Below, one piece after another: positions 1 through 7,171 of a DNA stretch of 64,000 bases. The notes under the pieces are model-generated. The model ran no database searches. It was not told the origin of the DNA and saw only the letters and a program-made list of their open reading frames with translations. This DNA is from Sphingopyxis sp. H050 (GTDB taxonomy: Bacteria > Pseudomonadota > Alphaproteobacteria > Sphingomonadales > Sphingomonadaceae), in the NCBI RefSeq assembly GCF_001468265.1, contig NZ_LNRZ01000001.1, positions 372,001 through 436,000 of the forward strand, written 5' to 3'. The stretch's first letter is position 1, and the number at the start of each line of letters is the position of its first letter. A program made the position numbers and the translations under genes.

Positions 1-887
1 TCCTCGATCGTGTCGCGCGGCTCGCTGAGACCCGCCGCGAGCGTCTCGACCCCGACGGGGCCGCCGCGATAGATGTCGGCGATCATGGTCAGGTAACGGC
101 GGTCCATCGCGTCGAGCCCGAGCGCGTCGACCTCCAGCCGATTGAGCGCGGCATCGGCGGCCTTCGCATCGACCACCGCATGCCCGGCGACGGTCGCGAA
201 GTCGCGCACCCGGCGGAGCAGACGTCCGGCGATGCGCGGCGTCCCGCGCGAGCGCTTAGCGATTTCCAGCGCGCCGTCGGCCGCGATCGGCAGCGCGAGC
301 AGCCGCGCGGCGCGCGAAATGACCTGTTCGAGCTCGCCATGCGTATAGAAGTTGAGCCGCACCGGAATGCCGAAGCGATCGCGGAGCGGCGTCGTCAGCA
401 ACCCCTGCCGCGTCGTCGCGCCCACGAGGGTGAACTTCGGTAGGTCGATGCGGACCGACCGCGCCGACGGCCCCTCGCCGATCATGATATCGAGCGCACG
501 GTCCTCCATCGCGGGATAGAGGATTTCCTCGACCGCAGGCGACAGGCGGTGGATCTCGTCGATGAAGAGGACGTCGCCGTCCTCGAGGTTGGTAAGCAGC
601 GCGGCGAGGTCGCCCGCCTTGGCGATGACCGGTCCGCTGGTCGAGCGGAAGCCGACGCCGAGCTCCTTGGCGACGATCTGCGCCAGCGTCGTCTTGCCGA
701 GCCCCGGGGGGCCATAGAAGAGCACATGGTCAAGCGCATCGGACCGCGCCTTCGCCGCCTCGATGAAAATCCGCAAGTTCTCGCGCGCCGCGGCTTGGCC
801 GACGAATTCGGCGAGCGACTTGGGCCGCAGCGCCGCGTCGGCGTCCTCGGGGGTACGGATCGGGGTCGTGAGGGCGGGCTCGGTCAT
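1..887 (-). CDS. ruvB: Holliday junction branch migration helicase RuvB (3' end outside window)
   Basis: RuvB is the hexameric AAA+ motor that, with RuvA, drives branch migration of Holliday junctions before RuvC cleavage. The visible 295 residues include the Walker A motif GPPGLGKTT, a Walker B region with DEIHR and the sensor motif GATTR, all in the family order. The usual length is about 340 residues, so roughly the last 45, part of the C-terminal winged helix, lie outside the window. The start ATG overlaps the stop of the GFA-like gene by four bases, which implies translational coupling. It is the last visible gene of a yebC-ruvC-ruvA-GFA-ruvB run. Identity is secure. Confidence 0.97.
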   Translation of the reverse strand, partial: MTEPALTTPIRTPEDADAALRPKSLAEFVGQAAARENLRIFIEAAKARSDALDHVLFYGPPGLGKTTLAQIVAKELGVGFRSTSGPVIAKAGDLAALLTNLEDGDVLFIDEIHRLSPAVEEILYPAMEDRALDIMIGEGPSARSVRIDLPKFTLVGATTRQGLLTTPLRDRFGIPVRLNFYTHGELEQVISRAARLLALPIAADGALEIAKRSRGTPRIAGRLLRRVRDFATVAGHAVVDAKAADAALNRLEVDALGLDAMDRRYLTMIADIYRGGPVGVETLAAGLSEPRDTIE

Positions 888-1285
888 AAACGCTCTATTG
901 CCTCGCCGAGGATACAAACCCAAGGTTCCTGACGATCCTCATAGACCGAAAATTGGGGTTCGAAATCATGGCCGGGTTCGAAATTGCCGATCGGCACGGC
1001 GTAGCTGTCGAGTCCCGGGCGATTGAGGAACCAGAGCGTGGATCCGCAGTTTTCGCAGAAGTAGAAGTCCGCGAGAGTGCCGCTGCCGCCGGGATGCTGG
1101 TACAGTTTCGCTTCGCCTTCGGTGCGAACCTGATCGGCCGGGAAGCGCGCCTGTGCGGCAAAGGCGCTTCCACTTCGCGCCTTGCAGTTGCGGCAGTGGC
1201 AGACCGAGACGCGGATCGGCTCGCCAGTGCATGCAATGCGGAGCTGGCCGCAGCGGCAGGCGGCGTTGCGGATGCGGGCGGTCAC
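884..1285 (-). CDS. GFA-family (glutathione-dependent formaldehyde-activating type) zinc protein
   Basis: This 133-residue protein has the cysteine pattern of the GFA/CENP-V family: CRC near residue 10, CHCRNC near residue 29 and CENCG in the second half. These residues normally bind two zinc ions. Characterised family members bind glutathione adducts, but most GFA proteins have no known substrate, so no reaction is assigned. The start overlaps the ruvA stop by four bases and the stop overlaps the ruvB start by four bases. The gene is therefore embedded in the ruv operon, although nothing links it to recombination. Confidence 0.88.
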   Translation of the reverse strand: MTARIRNAACRCGQLRIACTGEPIRVSVCHCRNCKARSGSAFAAQARFPADQVRTEGEAKLYQHPGGSGTLADFYFCENCGSTLWFLNRPGLDSYAVPIGNFEPGHDFEPQFSVYEDRQEPWVCILGEAIERL

Positions 1286-1881
1286 TTGGCCACTTTCTTC
1301 AGCGCCGCGCGAACCAAAGCGTCGAGGCTCGCCCCTGCACCCAATTCCTCGTTCGCCGCTGCCACCGCGGCGCTGGCTTCGCCGGGCTTGAAGCCGAGGC
1401 CGGTGAGGGCGGTGACGGCGTCGCCGAGCGGGCCGCTGGTGGCGGACAGGGCTGGACTCGAACCCGCGATCCCGCCCAGCGCCCCCGCCTTGTCCTTCAG
1501 CTCATGCGCAATCCGCTGCGCCAGCTTCGGCCCGACGCCGTTCGCGCGGGCGATCATCGCGCTGTCGCCGCTGGCGAGCGCGCGTTGCAGGTCGCCGATT
1601 TCCAGCGCCGACAGGATCGCGAGCGCGACCTTGGCGCCGACGCCCTGGACGCTGGTAAGCAGGCGGAACCAGTCGCGTTCCTCGGCCTTGGCAAAGCCGA
1701 GCAGGCGCAGGAAATCCTCACCGACCAGCATTTCGGTGTGGATGGTGACGGTGCCGCCGACCGGACCGAGCGCGTCCAAGGTGCGTGCCGAGGCCTCGAC
1801 CAGATAGCCGACGCCGCCGACGTCGATCACCGCATGGCCTGCGCCGCTGCTGTCGAGCCGTCCGGTGAGTTTTGCGATCAT
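1282..1881 (-). CDS. ruvA: Holliday junction DNA-binding subunit RuvA
   Basis: RuvA recognises four-way junctions and loads RuvB. The 199-residue length is normal. The N-terminal OB-fold is followed by two helix-hairpin-helix motifs, VQGVGAK and ANGVGPK, which contact the DNA backbone. The C-terminal RuvB-binding three-helix domain includes [11 protein letters not shown] and ends in LKKVAK. It starts about 200 bases downstream of ruvC, across an inverted-repeat element, and overlaps the following GFA gene by four bases. Assignment is firm. Confidence 0.97.
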   Translation of the reverse strand: MIAKLTGRLDSSGAGHAVIDVGGVGYLVEASARTLDALGPVGGTVTIHTEMLVGEDFLRLLGFAKAEERDWFRLLTSVQGVGAKVALAILSALEIGDLQRALASGDSAMIARANGVGPKLAQRIAHELKDKAGALGGIAGSSPALSATSGPLGDAVTALTGLGFKPGEASAAVAAANEELGAGASLDALVRAALKKVAK

Positions 1882-1925
1882 TTCACCGTGCTAGCGCGGC
1901 AGGAATGAAAAGGGAACAGATTTGG

Positions 1926-2072
1926 TTCACGCGAAGACGCGAAGACGCGAAGATGCCGCGTTTGCCGCGAAGCGGCTTGTTTCCCCTTACGTTGGCGACG
2001 ACGCGGTGGAGCGCGAGAACCGGGCCTGACGGCCCAAGCGGGCCTCTTCGCGTCTTCGCGCCTTCGCGTGAA
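1926..2072. repeat. Family A inverted repeat between ruvC and ruvA
   Basis: Two 27-bp arms (1926-1952 and 2046-2072) are inverted copies with one mismatch. Each is built from tandem CGCGAAG units preceded by TTCA. The same unit type, with CGCAAAG variants, forms the element at 50008-50228. The element begins five bases beyond the ruvC stop and could act as a transcript-stabilising or terminating hairpin inside the ruv operon. The arms are seen in the sequence; the role is inference. Confidence 0.85.
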
Positions 2073-2076
2073 ATCA

Positions 2077-2553
2077 TCAAAAGCGCGGGCGGTGGTTCGC
2101 GTGACAAATCGCGACCGCCAGCGCGTCAGCCGCATCGGCGCCCGCGACCTTCGCTCCCGGCAGCAGGACGCGCAGCATCGCCTGTACCTGCTCCTTCGCC
2201 GCGCCGCCGGTGCCGACGACGGCTTTCTTGACGAGGCGCGGCGCATATTCGGCGACGTCCAGCCCGCCGCGCGCGCAGCCGAGCAGGACGACGCCGCGGG
2301 CGTGCGCCAGCTTGAGCGTCGATTGCGGATTGTCGTTGACGAACACTTCCTCGACCGCCGCGCAGGTGGGAGCATGATCGGCGATCACGGCCGCGAGCAC
2401 CGTATCGAGATGCGCGAGCCGCTCGGGCAGGGGCGCCTTGGCGTCGGTCTTCACCTGGCCGTTGGCGATGTGGCTGATCCGACTACCCTCGACGCGAATG
2501 ACGCCCCAGCCGGTGCAGCTGAGCGAGGGATCGAGGCCGAGGATGATCATCAC
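2077..2553 (-). CDS. ruvC: Holliday junction resolvase RuvC
   Basis: RuvC is the dimeric endonuclease that cuts Holliday junctions symmetrically. The 158-residue product begins with the conserved ILGLDPSL strand carrying the first catalytic aspartate. It has the acidic AVEEVF segment, and ends with [13 protein letters not shown], which supplies the last acidic ligands and the conserved histidine. It lies between yebC and ruvA in the order common in alphaproteobacteria. Family B and family A repeats flank it on its 5' and 3' sides. Confidence 0.96.
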   Translation of the reverse strand: MMIILGLDPSLSCTGWGVIRVEGSRISHIANGQVKTDAKAPLPERLAHLDTVLAAVIADHAPTCAAVEEVFVNDNPQSTLKLAHARGVVLLGCARGGLDVAEYAPRLVKKAVVGTGGAAKEQVQAMLRVLLPGAKVAGADAADALAVAICHANHRPRF

Positions 2554-2555
2554 AA

Positions 2556-2637
2556 TCCGTTCGTGCCGAGCGAAGTCGAGACACCCCGGAGGCGTGTACG
2601 ACCGATGGGCATCCCGACTTCGCGCGATGCGAACGGG
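2556..2637. repeat. Family B inverted repeat between yebC and ruvC
   Basis: Arms at about 2556-2581 and 2612-2637 carry the core CGAGCGAAGTCGAGA and its inverted counterpart, with several mismatches, next to CCGTTCG ends. The same core forms the cleaner element at 14309-14394. It occupies nearly the whole gap between yebC and ruvC. Confidence 0.75.
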
Positions 2638-2646
2638 TCTTGGGGT

Positions 2647-3393
2647 CTAGCCAAGCTTTTCCATCACCGCGTCGGGAATTTCGTAATTGCCCCACACGGT
2701 CTGAACATCGTCGTCGTCGTCGAGCGTGTCGATCAGCTTGAACAGCGACTGGGCGGTCGCTTCGTCGCCGACTTCGCTCTTGATCGTCGGTTTCCACGCC
2801 AGCTTTACGCCTTCGGCTTCGCCGATCTTGACCTCGAGCGCCTTCGCGACTTCGTGCAAGCTGTCGACGCTGGTCCAGATTTCATGGCCGTCTTCGGACG
2901 ATTCGACATCGTCCGCGCCCGCGTCGAGTGCCGCTTCGAACACCGTGTCGGCGTCGCCGGCTTTCGCAGGATAGGTGATCAGGCCGAGCCGGTCGAACCC
3001 GTGGCTGACGCTGCCCGAGGTGCCGAGGTTGCCGCCGTTTTTCGAGAAGGCGGTGCGGACGTTGGTCGCGGTGCGGTTGCGGTTGTCGGTGAGCGCCTCG
3101 ACGATCAGCGAGACGCCGCCGGGGCCATAGCCCTCGTAGCGGATTTCCTCGTAATTCTCGCCTTCGCCGCCTGCGGCCTTGTCGATCGCGCGCTGGATAT
3201 TGTCCTTGGGCATCGACTGCGCCTTGGCGGCGTTGACCGCGGCGCGCAGGCGCGCGTTGGCATCGGGGTCGGGCAGGCCCATCTTCGCCGCGACCGTGAC
3301 TTCGCGCGCGAGTTTGGAGAAAAGCGCGCTGCGCTTTTTGTCCTGCGCACCCTTGCGGTGCATGATGTTCTTGAATTTACTATGGCCGGCCAC
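2647..3393 (-). CDS. YebC/PmpR-family protein
   Basis: This 248-residue protein matches the YebC family, starting [20 protein letters not shown], the signature N-terminus. Family members are described as DNA-binding regulators and, more recently, as ribosome-associated factors helping translation of difficult sequences. The start is set at the GTG at 3393, with GGAGGG about eight bases upstream. A longer frame to 3459 adds 22 residues outside the family alignment and is not preferred. It is the first gene of the ruv run, the usual placement. Confidence 0.93.
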   Translation of the reverse strand: MAGHSKFKNIMHRKGAQDKKRSALFSKLAREVTVAAKMGLPDPDANARLRAAVNAAKAQSMPKDNIQRAIDKAAGGEGENYEEIRYEGYGPGGVSLIVEALTDNRNRTATNVRTAFSKNGGNLGTSGSVSHGFDRLGLITYPAKAGDADTVFEAALDAGADDVESSEDGHEIWTSVDSLHEVAKALEVKIGEAEGVKLAWKPTIKSEVGDEATAQSLFKLIDTLDDDDDVQTVWGNYEIPDAVMEKLG

Positions 3394-3451
3394 AGCCACC
3401 CTCCATCGGTAATTTTGAAAGCTGGCGCCGCCCCTAGCGTGGCGCGCGGTT

Positions 3452-3775
3452 TCAGACAACCACGGCGGTGCCGGAGGCGCTCACCATCAGCATCGACCCG
3501 TTCTGGCCCAGCACTTCATAGTCCAGGTCGACACCGACCACGGCGTTGCCGCCGAGGCGTGCGGCCTCGGCTTCCATCTCGGCGATCGCTTCCTTGCGCG
3601 CGCGGGCGAGGACGTCCTCATATTTGCCCGACCTACCGCCGACGATGTCGGTGATGCTCGCGAACAGGTCGCGGAAGAGGTTGGCGCCGACGATCACCTC
3701 GCCGGTGACGATGCCCAGATATTCGCGGACCGGACGGCCTTCGATCATGTTGGTGGTGGTGCTGAACATCGTCAT
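3452..3775 (-). CDS. YbjQ/UPF0145 family protein
   Basis: This 107-residue protein matches the YbjQ (UPF0145, putative heavy-metal-binding) family. It has an early [30 protein letters not shown] stretch and a [16 protein letters not shown] segment in the second half. Family members form small pentameric rings of unknown role. The gene stands alone on the minus strand between yebC and the GapR-like gene, with short gaps. No function is assigned beyond the family. Confidence 0.88.
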   Translation of the reverse strand: MTMFSTTTNMIEGRPVREYLGIVTGEVIVGANLFRDLFASITDIVGGRSGKYEDVLARARKEAIAEMEAEAARLGGNAVVGVDLDYEVLGQNGSMLMVSASGTAVVV

Positions 3776-3798
3776 TCTCCCGGCTTGGATAAAAGGCG

Positions 3799-4041
3799 TC
3801 AGGCGATGCCGAGCGCCGATTTGTAAACGTCCAGGATCGCTTCCATCTCCTTGCGGTCGTGGACGGGCATTTTGCGCAGGCGCACGATCTGGCGCATGAT
3901 CTTGGGATCATAGCCCTGCGACTTCGATTCCAGATAGACGTCGCGAATGTCGTCGGCGATGCCCTTCTTTTCTTCTTCCAGCCGCTCGATGCGCTCGATG
4001 AAAAGGCGCAGTTGTTCGTCGGACACGGTGGCTTCGCTCAT
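3799..4041 (-). CDS. GapR-family (DUF2312) DNA-binding protein
   Basis: The 80-residue product ([20 protein letters not shown] onward) is a DUF2312/GapR protein. In Caulobacter, GapR binds overtwisted DNA ahead of replication and transcription and stimulates topoisomerases. The N-terminal half is a charged coiled coil and the C-terminal half has the conserved [16 protein letters not shown] and [17 protein letters not shown] segments. The start at 4041 has GGAG about eight bases upstream. An in-frame ATG at 4095 would add 18 residues without family support. Confidence 0.92.
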   Translation of the reverse strand: MSEATVSDEQLRLFIERIERLEEEKKGIADDIRDVYLESKSQGYDPKIMRQIVRLRKMPVHDRKEMEAILDVYKSALGIA

Positions 4042-4104
4042 TTTGGACTCCGCTGAAGGTTGGATTTGGGTGGCGAGAATCGCCTCGCGGCTCACCTAGC
4101 GAGG

Positions 4105-4425
4105 TCAGGGATTCTTGGCCATGCTTTCTTCCATCCGTTGCAGCTGCTCTACCGTGGCAGGCGTATGGAAGCGCGCTTTCCAGTCGGCGGTTGGCATGCC
4201 GTGGATGATTGCGCGCCCGGCTTCCTTGTCCATGCCGCCCGCCTCGGCGATCCAGTCACCGAGGCAGTTGCGGCAGAAGCCCGCGAGGCCCATCAGGTCG
4301 ATGTTCTGGGCGTCGCTGCGATGCTGGAGCAGGCGGACGAGGCGGCGAAACGCCGCGGCGGCGGCGGCGTCGTCGAGGGTGTCGAGCGCATCGTTCGGGG
4401 CGGTCGTGTCGTCGCTGCAGGACAT
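4105..4425 (-). CDS. DUF1244 family protein
   Basis: The 106-residue protein carries the DUF1244 signature: HRSDAQNIDLMGLAGFCRNC, then GDWIAEA and HGMPTADWKARF. The CRNC motif may bind metal, but this is not established. No biochemical role is known for the family. It is divergent from pyk, with a 109-bp gap that must hold both promoters. Confidence 0.9.
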   Translation of the reverse strand: MSCSDDTTAPNDALDTLDDAAAAAAFRRLVRLLQHRSDAQNIDLMGLAGFCRNCLGDWIAEAGGMDKEAGRAIIHGMPTADWKARFHTPATVEQLQRMEESMAKNP

Positions 4426-4534
4426 GGCGGCTTTCCTTCTGGTCGGCGGATGAATAGCTATACGCGACTTGCCTTGGCCGGGGCAACGCGCCTAGGCAAG
4501 CGGTCTCAATTCCCCCCACGTCATCGGAGCATTT

Positions 4535-5989
4535 GTGGTCCAGAGTTTCACCCCCCGCCAGCGCAAGGTGCGCATCCTGGCGACCCTTGGCCCCGCCAGC
4601 GCGAATCCCGACATGATCGCGGCGCTGCATCGCGCCGGGGCCGATGCCTTCCGGGTGAACATGAGCCACGGCGATCATGCCGGTCACGCCAAGGTGATCG
4701 CGGCGATCCGGGCGCTGGAAAAGGACACCGGGCGCCCGACGACCATCCTCGTCGACCTGCAGGGGCCGAAGCTGCGCGTCGGCACCTTCAAGGATGGCCC
4801 GGCCGAACTCGTGAAGGGCAAGCCTTTCGTTCTCGACGCCGACAAGGCGCCAGGCGATGCGACGCGGGTCTATCTGCCGCATCCCGAGCTCTTCGCGGCG
4901 CTCGAACCCGACACGCGGCTGCTGATCGACGACGGCAAGCTGGTGCTGCGCGTGAAGAGCGTTTCGAAGGACCGGATCGAGACGGTGGTCGAGGTCGGCG
5001 GCAAGATCTCCGATCGCAAGGGCGTCAACGTCCCCGACGTCGTCGTGCCGCTCGCGGCGCTGACCGAAAAGGATCGCAAGGACCTGACCTTCGCGCTCGA
5101 ACAGCATGTCGACTGGATCGCGCTGTCGTTCGTCCAGCGCCCCGAGGACGTGGCCGAGGCGCGGCGGCTGATCGGTGGCAAGGCGGCGCTGCTGGTGAAG
5201 TTCGAAAAGCCCTCGGGCGTGCAGCGGCTCGAGGAAATCCTTGAGATCGCCGACGCCGCGATGGTGGCGCGTGGCGACCTGGGCGTTGAACTGCCGCCCG
5301 AGGCGGTGCCGCCGCTGCAGAAGCGCATCGTCGCGACCGCGCGGCGCATGGGCAAGCCCGTCGTCGTGGCGACGCAGATGCTCGAATCGATGATCGTCTC
5401 GCCGTCGCCGACGCGTGCGGAAGTTAGCGATGTTGCCACGGCGGTGTACGACGGCGCGGATGCGATCATGCTGTCGGCCGAGACTGCGGCGGGCGCCTGG
5501 CCGGTGGAAGCTGTCACGATGATGGATTCGATCGCGCGGTCGGTCGAGAGCGACCCCGATTATTTCCGCCGCCTGCACTTTACCGAGACGACGCCCGACG
5601 CGACGACCGCCGACGCGCTCGCCGAAGCGGCGGGCGACATCACACGGACGATCGGCGCCGACGCGATCATCTGTTTCACCTTCTCGGGCTCGACCGCGCG
5701 CCGCGTCGCGCGCGAGCGGGCCGGGGCGCCGCTCCTCGTGCTGACGCCGAAGCGCGAGGCGGCGCGGCGCATGGGCTTGTTGTGGGGCGCACATGCCGTT
5801 CCGACCAAGGACATCGGCAGCTTTGAGGAGATGATCGCCAAGGGCAAGCGCATGGCGCTGCGCCACGGCATCGGCAAGGCGGGATCGAAGCTGGTCATGA
5901 TGGCGGGCGTCCCGTTCGGCACGCCGGGGTCCACAAATGTGCTGCACGTCGCGACGCTGACCGGCGACGAACTGCGTGGATACGCCTGA
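4535..5989 (+). CDS. pyk: Pyruvate kinase
   Basis: This enzyme transfers phosphate from phosphoenolpyruvate to ADP, the last step of lower glycolysis and the Entner-Doudoroff route. The 484-residue length is normal for a type II enzyme. The N-terminus has the barrel start RKVRILATLGPAS and NMSHGDH. The substrate and metal residues lie in LVKFEKPSGVQ, MVARGDLGVELP and ATQMLESMI, followed by AEVSDVATAVYDGADAIMLSAE split across barrel and lid. The start is GTG at 4535 with GGAG upstream. It is monocistronic. Confidence 0.97.
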   Translation: MVQSFTPRQRKVRILATLGPASANPDMIAALHRAGADAFRVNMSHGDHAGHAKVIAAIRALEKDTGRPTTILVDLQGPKLRVGTFKDGPAELVKGKPFVLDADKAPGDATRVYLPHPELFAALEPDTRLLIDDGKLVLRVKSVSKDRIETVVEVGGKISDRKGVNVPDVVVPLAALTEKDRKDLTFALEQHVDWIALSFVQRPEDVAEARRLIGGKAALLVKFEKPSGVQRLEEILEIADAAMVARGDLGVELPPEAVPPLQKRIVATARRMGKPVVVATQMLESMIVSPSPTRAEVSDVATAVYDGADAIMLSAETAAGAWPVEAVTMMDSIARSVESDPDYFRRLHFTETTPDATTADALAEAAGDITRTIGADAIICFTFSGSTARRVARERAGAPLLVLTPKREAARRMGLLWGAHAVPTKDIGSFEEMIAKGKRMALRHGIGKAGSKLVMMAGVPFGTPGSTNVLHVATLTGDELRGYA

Positions 5990-5992
5990 TCC

Positions 5993-6057
5993 GATTCAAA
6001 TCGGCACAAAAGTTACCAGGCGATTCAGAATTTTTTGCGCCTGATTCAAATCGGCAC
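5993..6057. promoter_or_regulatory. Cluster of three GANTC sites with a 15-bp direct repeat
   Basis: GATTC occurs at 5993, 6022 and 6043. Two of these are in an exact direct repeat of GATTCAAATCGGCAC (5993-6007 and 6043-6057). GANTC is the CcrM methylation target in alphaproteobacteria. The cluster lies just after pyk and 120-180 bases before bpt, so it could affect the bpt promoter. The sites are seen; methylation and regulation are inferred. Confidence 0.5.
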
Positions 6058-6175
6058 GGACAAAAATGGTAAATGGTCTTTGCACCATTGACGGCGCGCG
6101 GCATAACCGCTGCATGTAGCGCAACGGACCCGCGTCGGGGGGCTCCGCATTGCTAGTCCGAAAGGTCCGTCTCGC

Positions 6176-6949
6176 GTGTCCGCACCCTTCCGTTTCCCGC
6201 GCTTTTTCGTCACCAGCCCGGCGCCATGCCCGTATATCGAAGGCAAGACCGAACGGAAGGTGTTCACCGAACTCAGCGGCAACAACGCGACCGAATTGAA
6301 CGACGCGCTGGGCCGAATCGGTTTCCGCCGCAGCCAGTCGGTCGCCTATCGCCCGAGCTGCGCCGACTGTTCGGCCTGCGTTTCGGTGCGCGTCTGCGCC
6401 AGCGAGTTCACGCCCAGCAATTCGCAGAAGCGGACGATCCGCCGCAACCGCGATCTTGTCGCCGTCGCGTGCAAGCCGTGGGCGACCGAAGAGCAATATG
6501 CGCTGCTGCGCGCCTATCTGGGATCGCGCCACCCCAATGGCGGCATGGCCGACATGGACGAGCAGGATTTTGCCGACATGGTCGAGCAGACCCCGGTCGA
6601 CAGCTATATGATCGAATATCGCGAGCCGACGACCGACGGCAGCAAGGGCCGCCTTGTCGGTTGCTGCCTGACCGACCGGCAGGGCGACGGGCTGTCGATG
6701 ATCTACAGCTTTTTCGATGCGGGCCACGCGCTGCGCGAAGGGCTCGGCACCTATATCATCGCCGACCATGTGCTGCGCGCCGCGAACGCCGGGTTGCCAT
6801 ATGTCTATCTCGGCTACTGGATCGAGGGGTCGGCGCGCATGGCGTACAAGGCGCGCTTCCGTCCGCTCGAAAAGCTCGGCCCCGATGGCTGGTCGCGTTT
6901 CGAGCCGGCGACGTCGGACCGCATCGCGGCGATGTTTGAACTCGCCTGA
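6176..6949 (+). CDS. bpt: Aspartate/glutamate leucyltransferase (Bpt)
   Basis: This enzyme moves leucine (possibly arginine) from aminoacyl-tRNA to the N-terminal Asp or Glu of proteins, marking them for ClpAP degradation through ClpS. The 257 residues include the N-terminal [16 protein letters not shown] and the CXXCXXC-type stretch [14 protein letters not shown], both conserved in the ATE/Bpt family. The acyltransferase fold follows, with [18 protein letters not shown] and [15 protein letters not shown]. The start is the GTG at 6176. Bpt versus arginyl specificity is inferred from length and bacterial origin. Confidence 0.93.
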   Translation: MSAPFRFPRFFVTSPAPCPYIEGKTERKVFTELSGNNATELNDALGRIGFRRSQSVAYRPSCADCSACVSVRVCASEFTPSNSQKRTIRRNRDLVAVACKPWATEEQYALLRAYLGSRHPNGGMADMDEQDFADMVEQTPVDSYMIEYREPTTDGSKGRLVGCCLTDRQGDGLSMIYSFFDAGHALREGLGTYIIADHVLRAANAGLPYVYLGYWIEGSARMAYKARFRPLEKLGPDGWSRFEPATSDRIAAMFELA

Positions 6950-7001
6950 AACCGCCCTATTGCGAACGTATCGCAGCAGGGGGAATCTGGTGTCTCGCCG
7001 G

Positions 7002-7031
7002 TTGACCTTTTCCCGCTTTCAAGGGCATAGC
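7002..7031 (+). promoter_or_regulatory. Candidate promoter of the redox operon
   Basis: A TTGACC -35-like element (7002-7007) is followed 17-18 bases later by a CATAGC-type -10 at about 7026-7031. This is the best sigma-70-like pair in the 221-bp gap before the flavoprotein gene, but the -10 is weak. I saw no convincing FNR or CRP palindrome. A short hairpin (GCTCC 7150-7154 with GGAGC 7159-7163) includes the likely ribosome binding site. Confidence 0.35.
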
Positions 7032-7171
7032 TCGTCCTCCAGGACATAAGTCCGGGTCGCATCCAGTTTGATGATCGTCCAGGGGTGGGCGATTGGGGGG
7101 ATCAGGATGCCCGTGCGCGCGTGCTTCAGCAACAGGACTGACCAAGGCCGCTCCTGCGGGAGCGCGGGCGC

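Noticed and set aside
6950..7171. An FNR or CRP site upstream of the redox operon
   Set aside because: No TTGAT-N4-ATCAA or TGTGA-N6-TCACA palindrome is present, only a partial TTGAT half-site.
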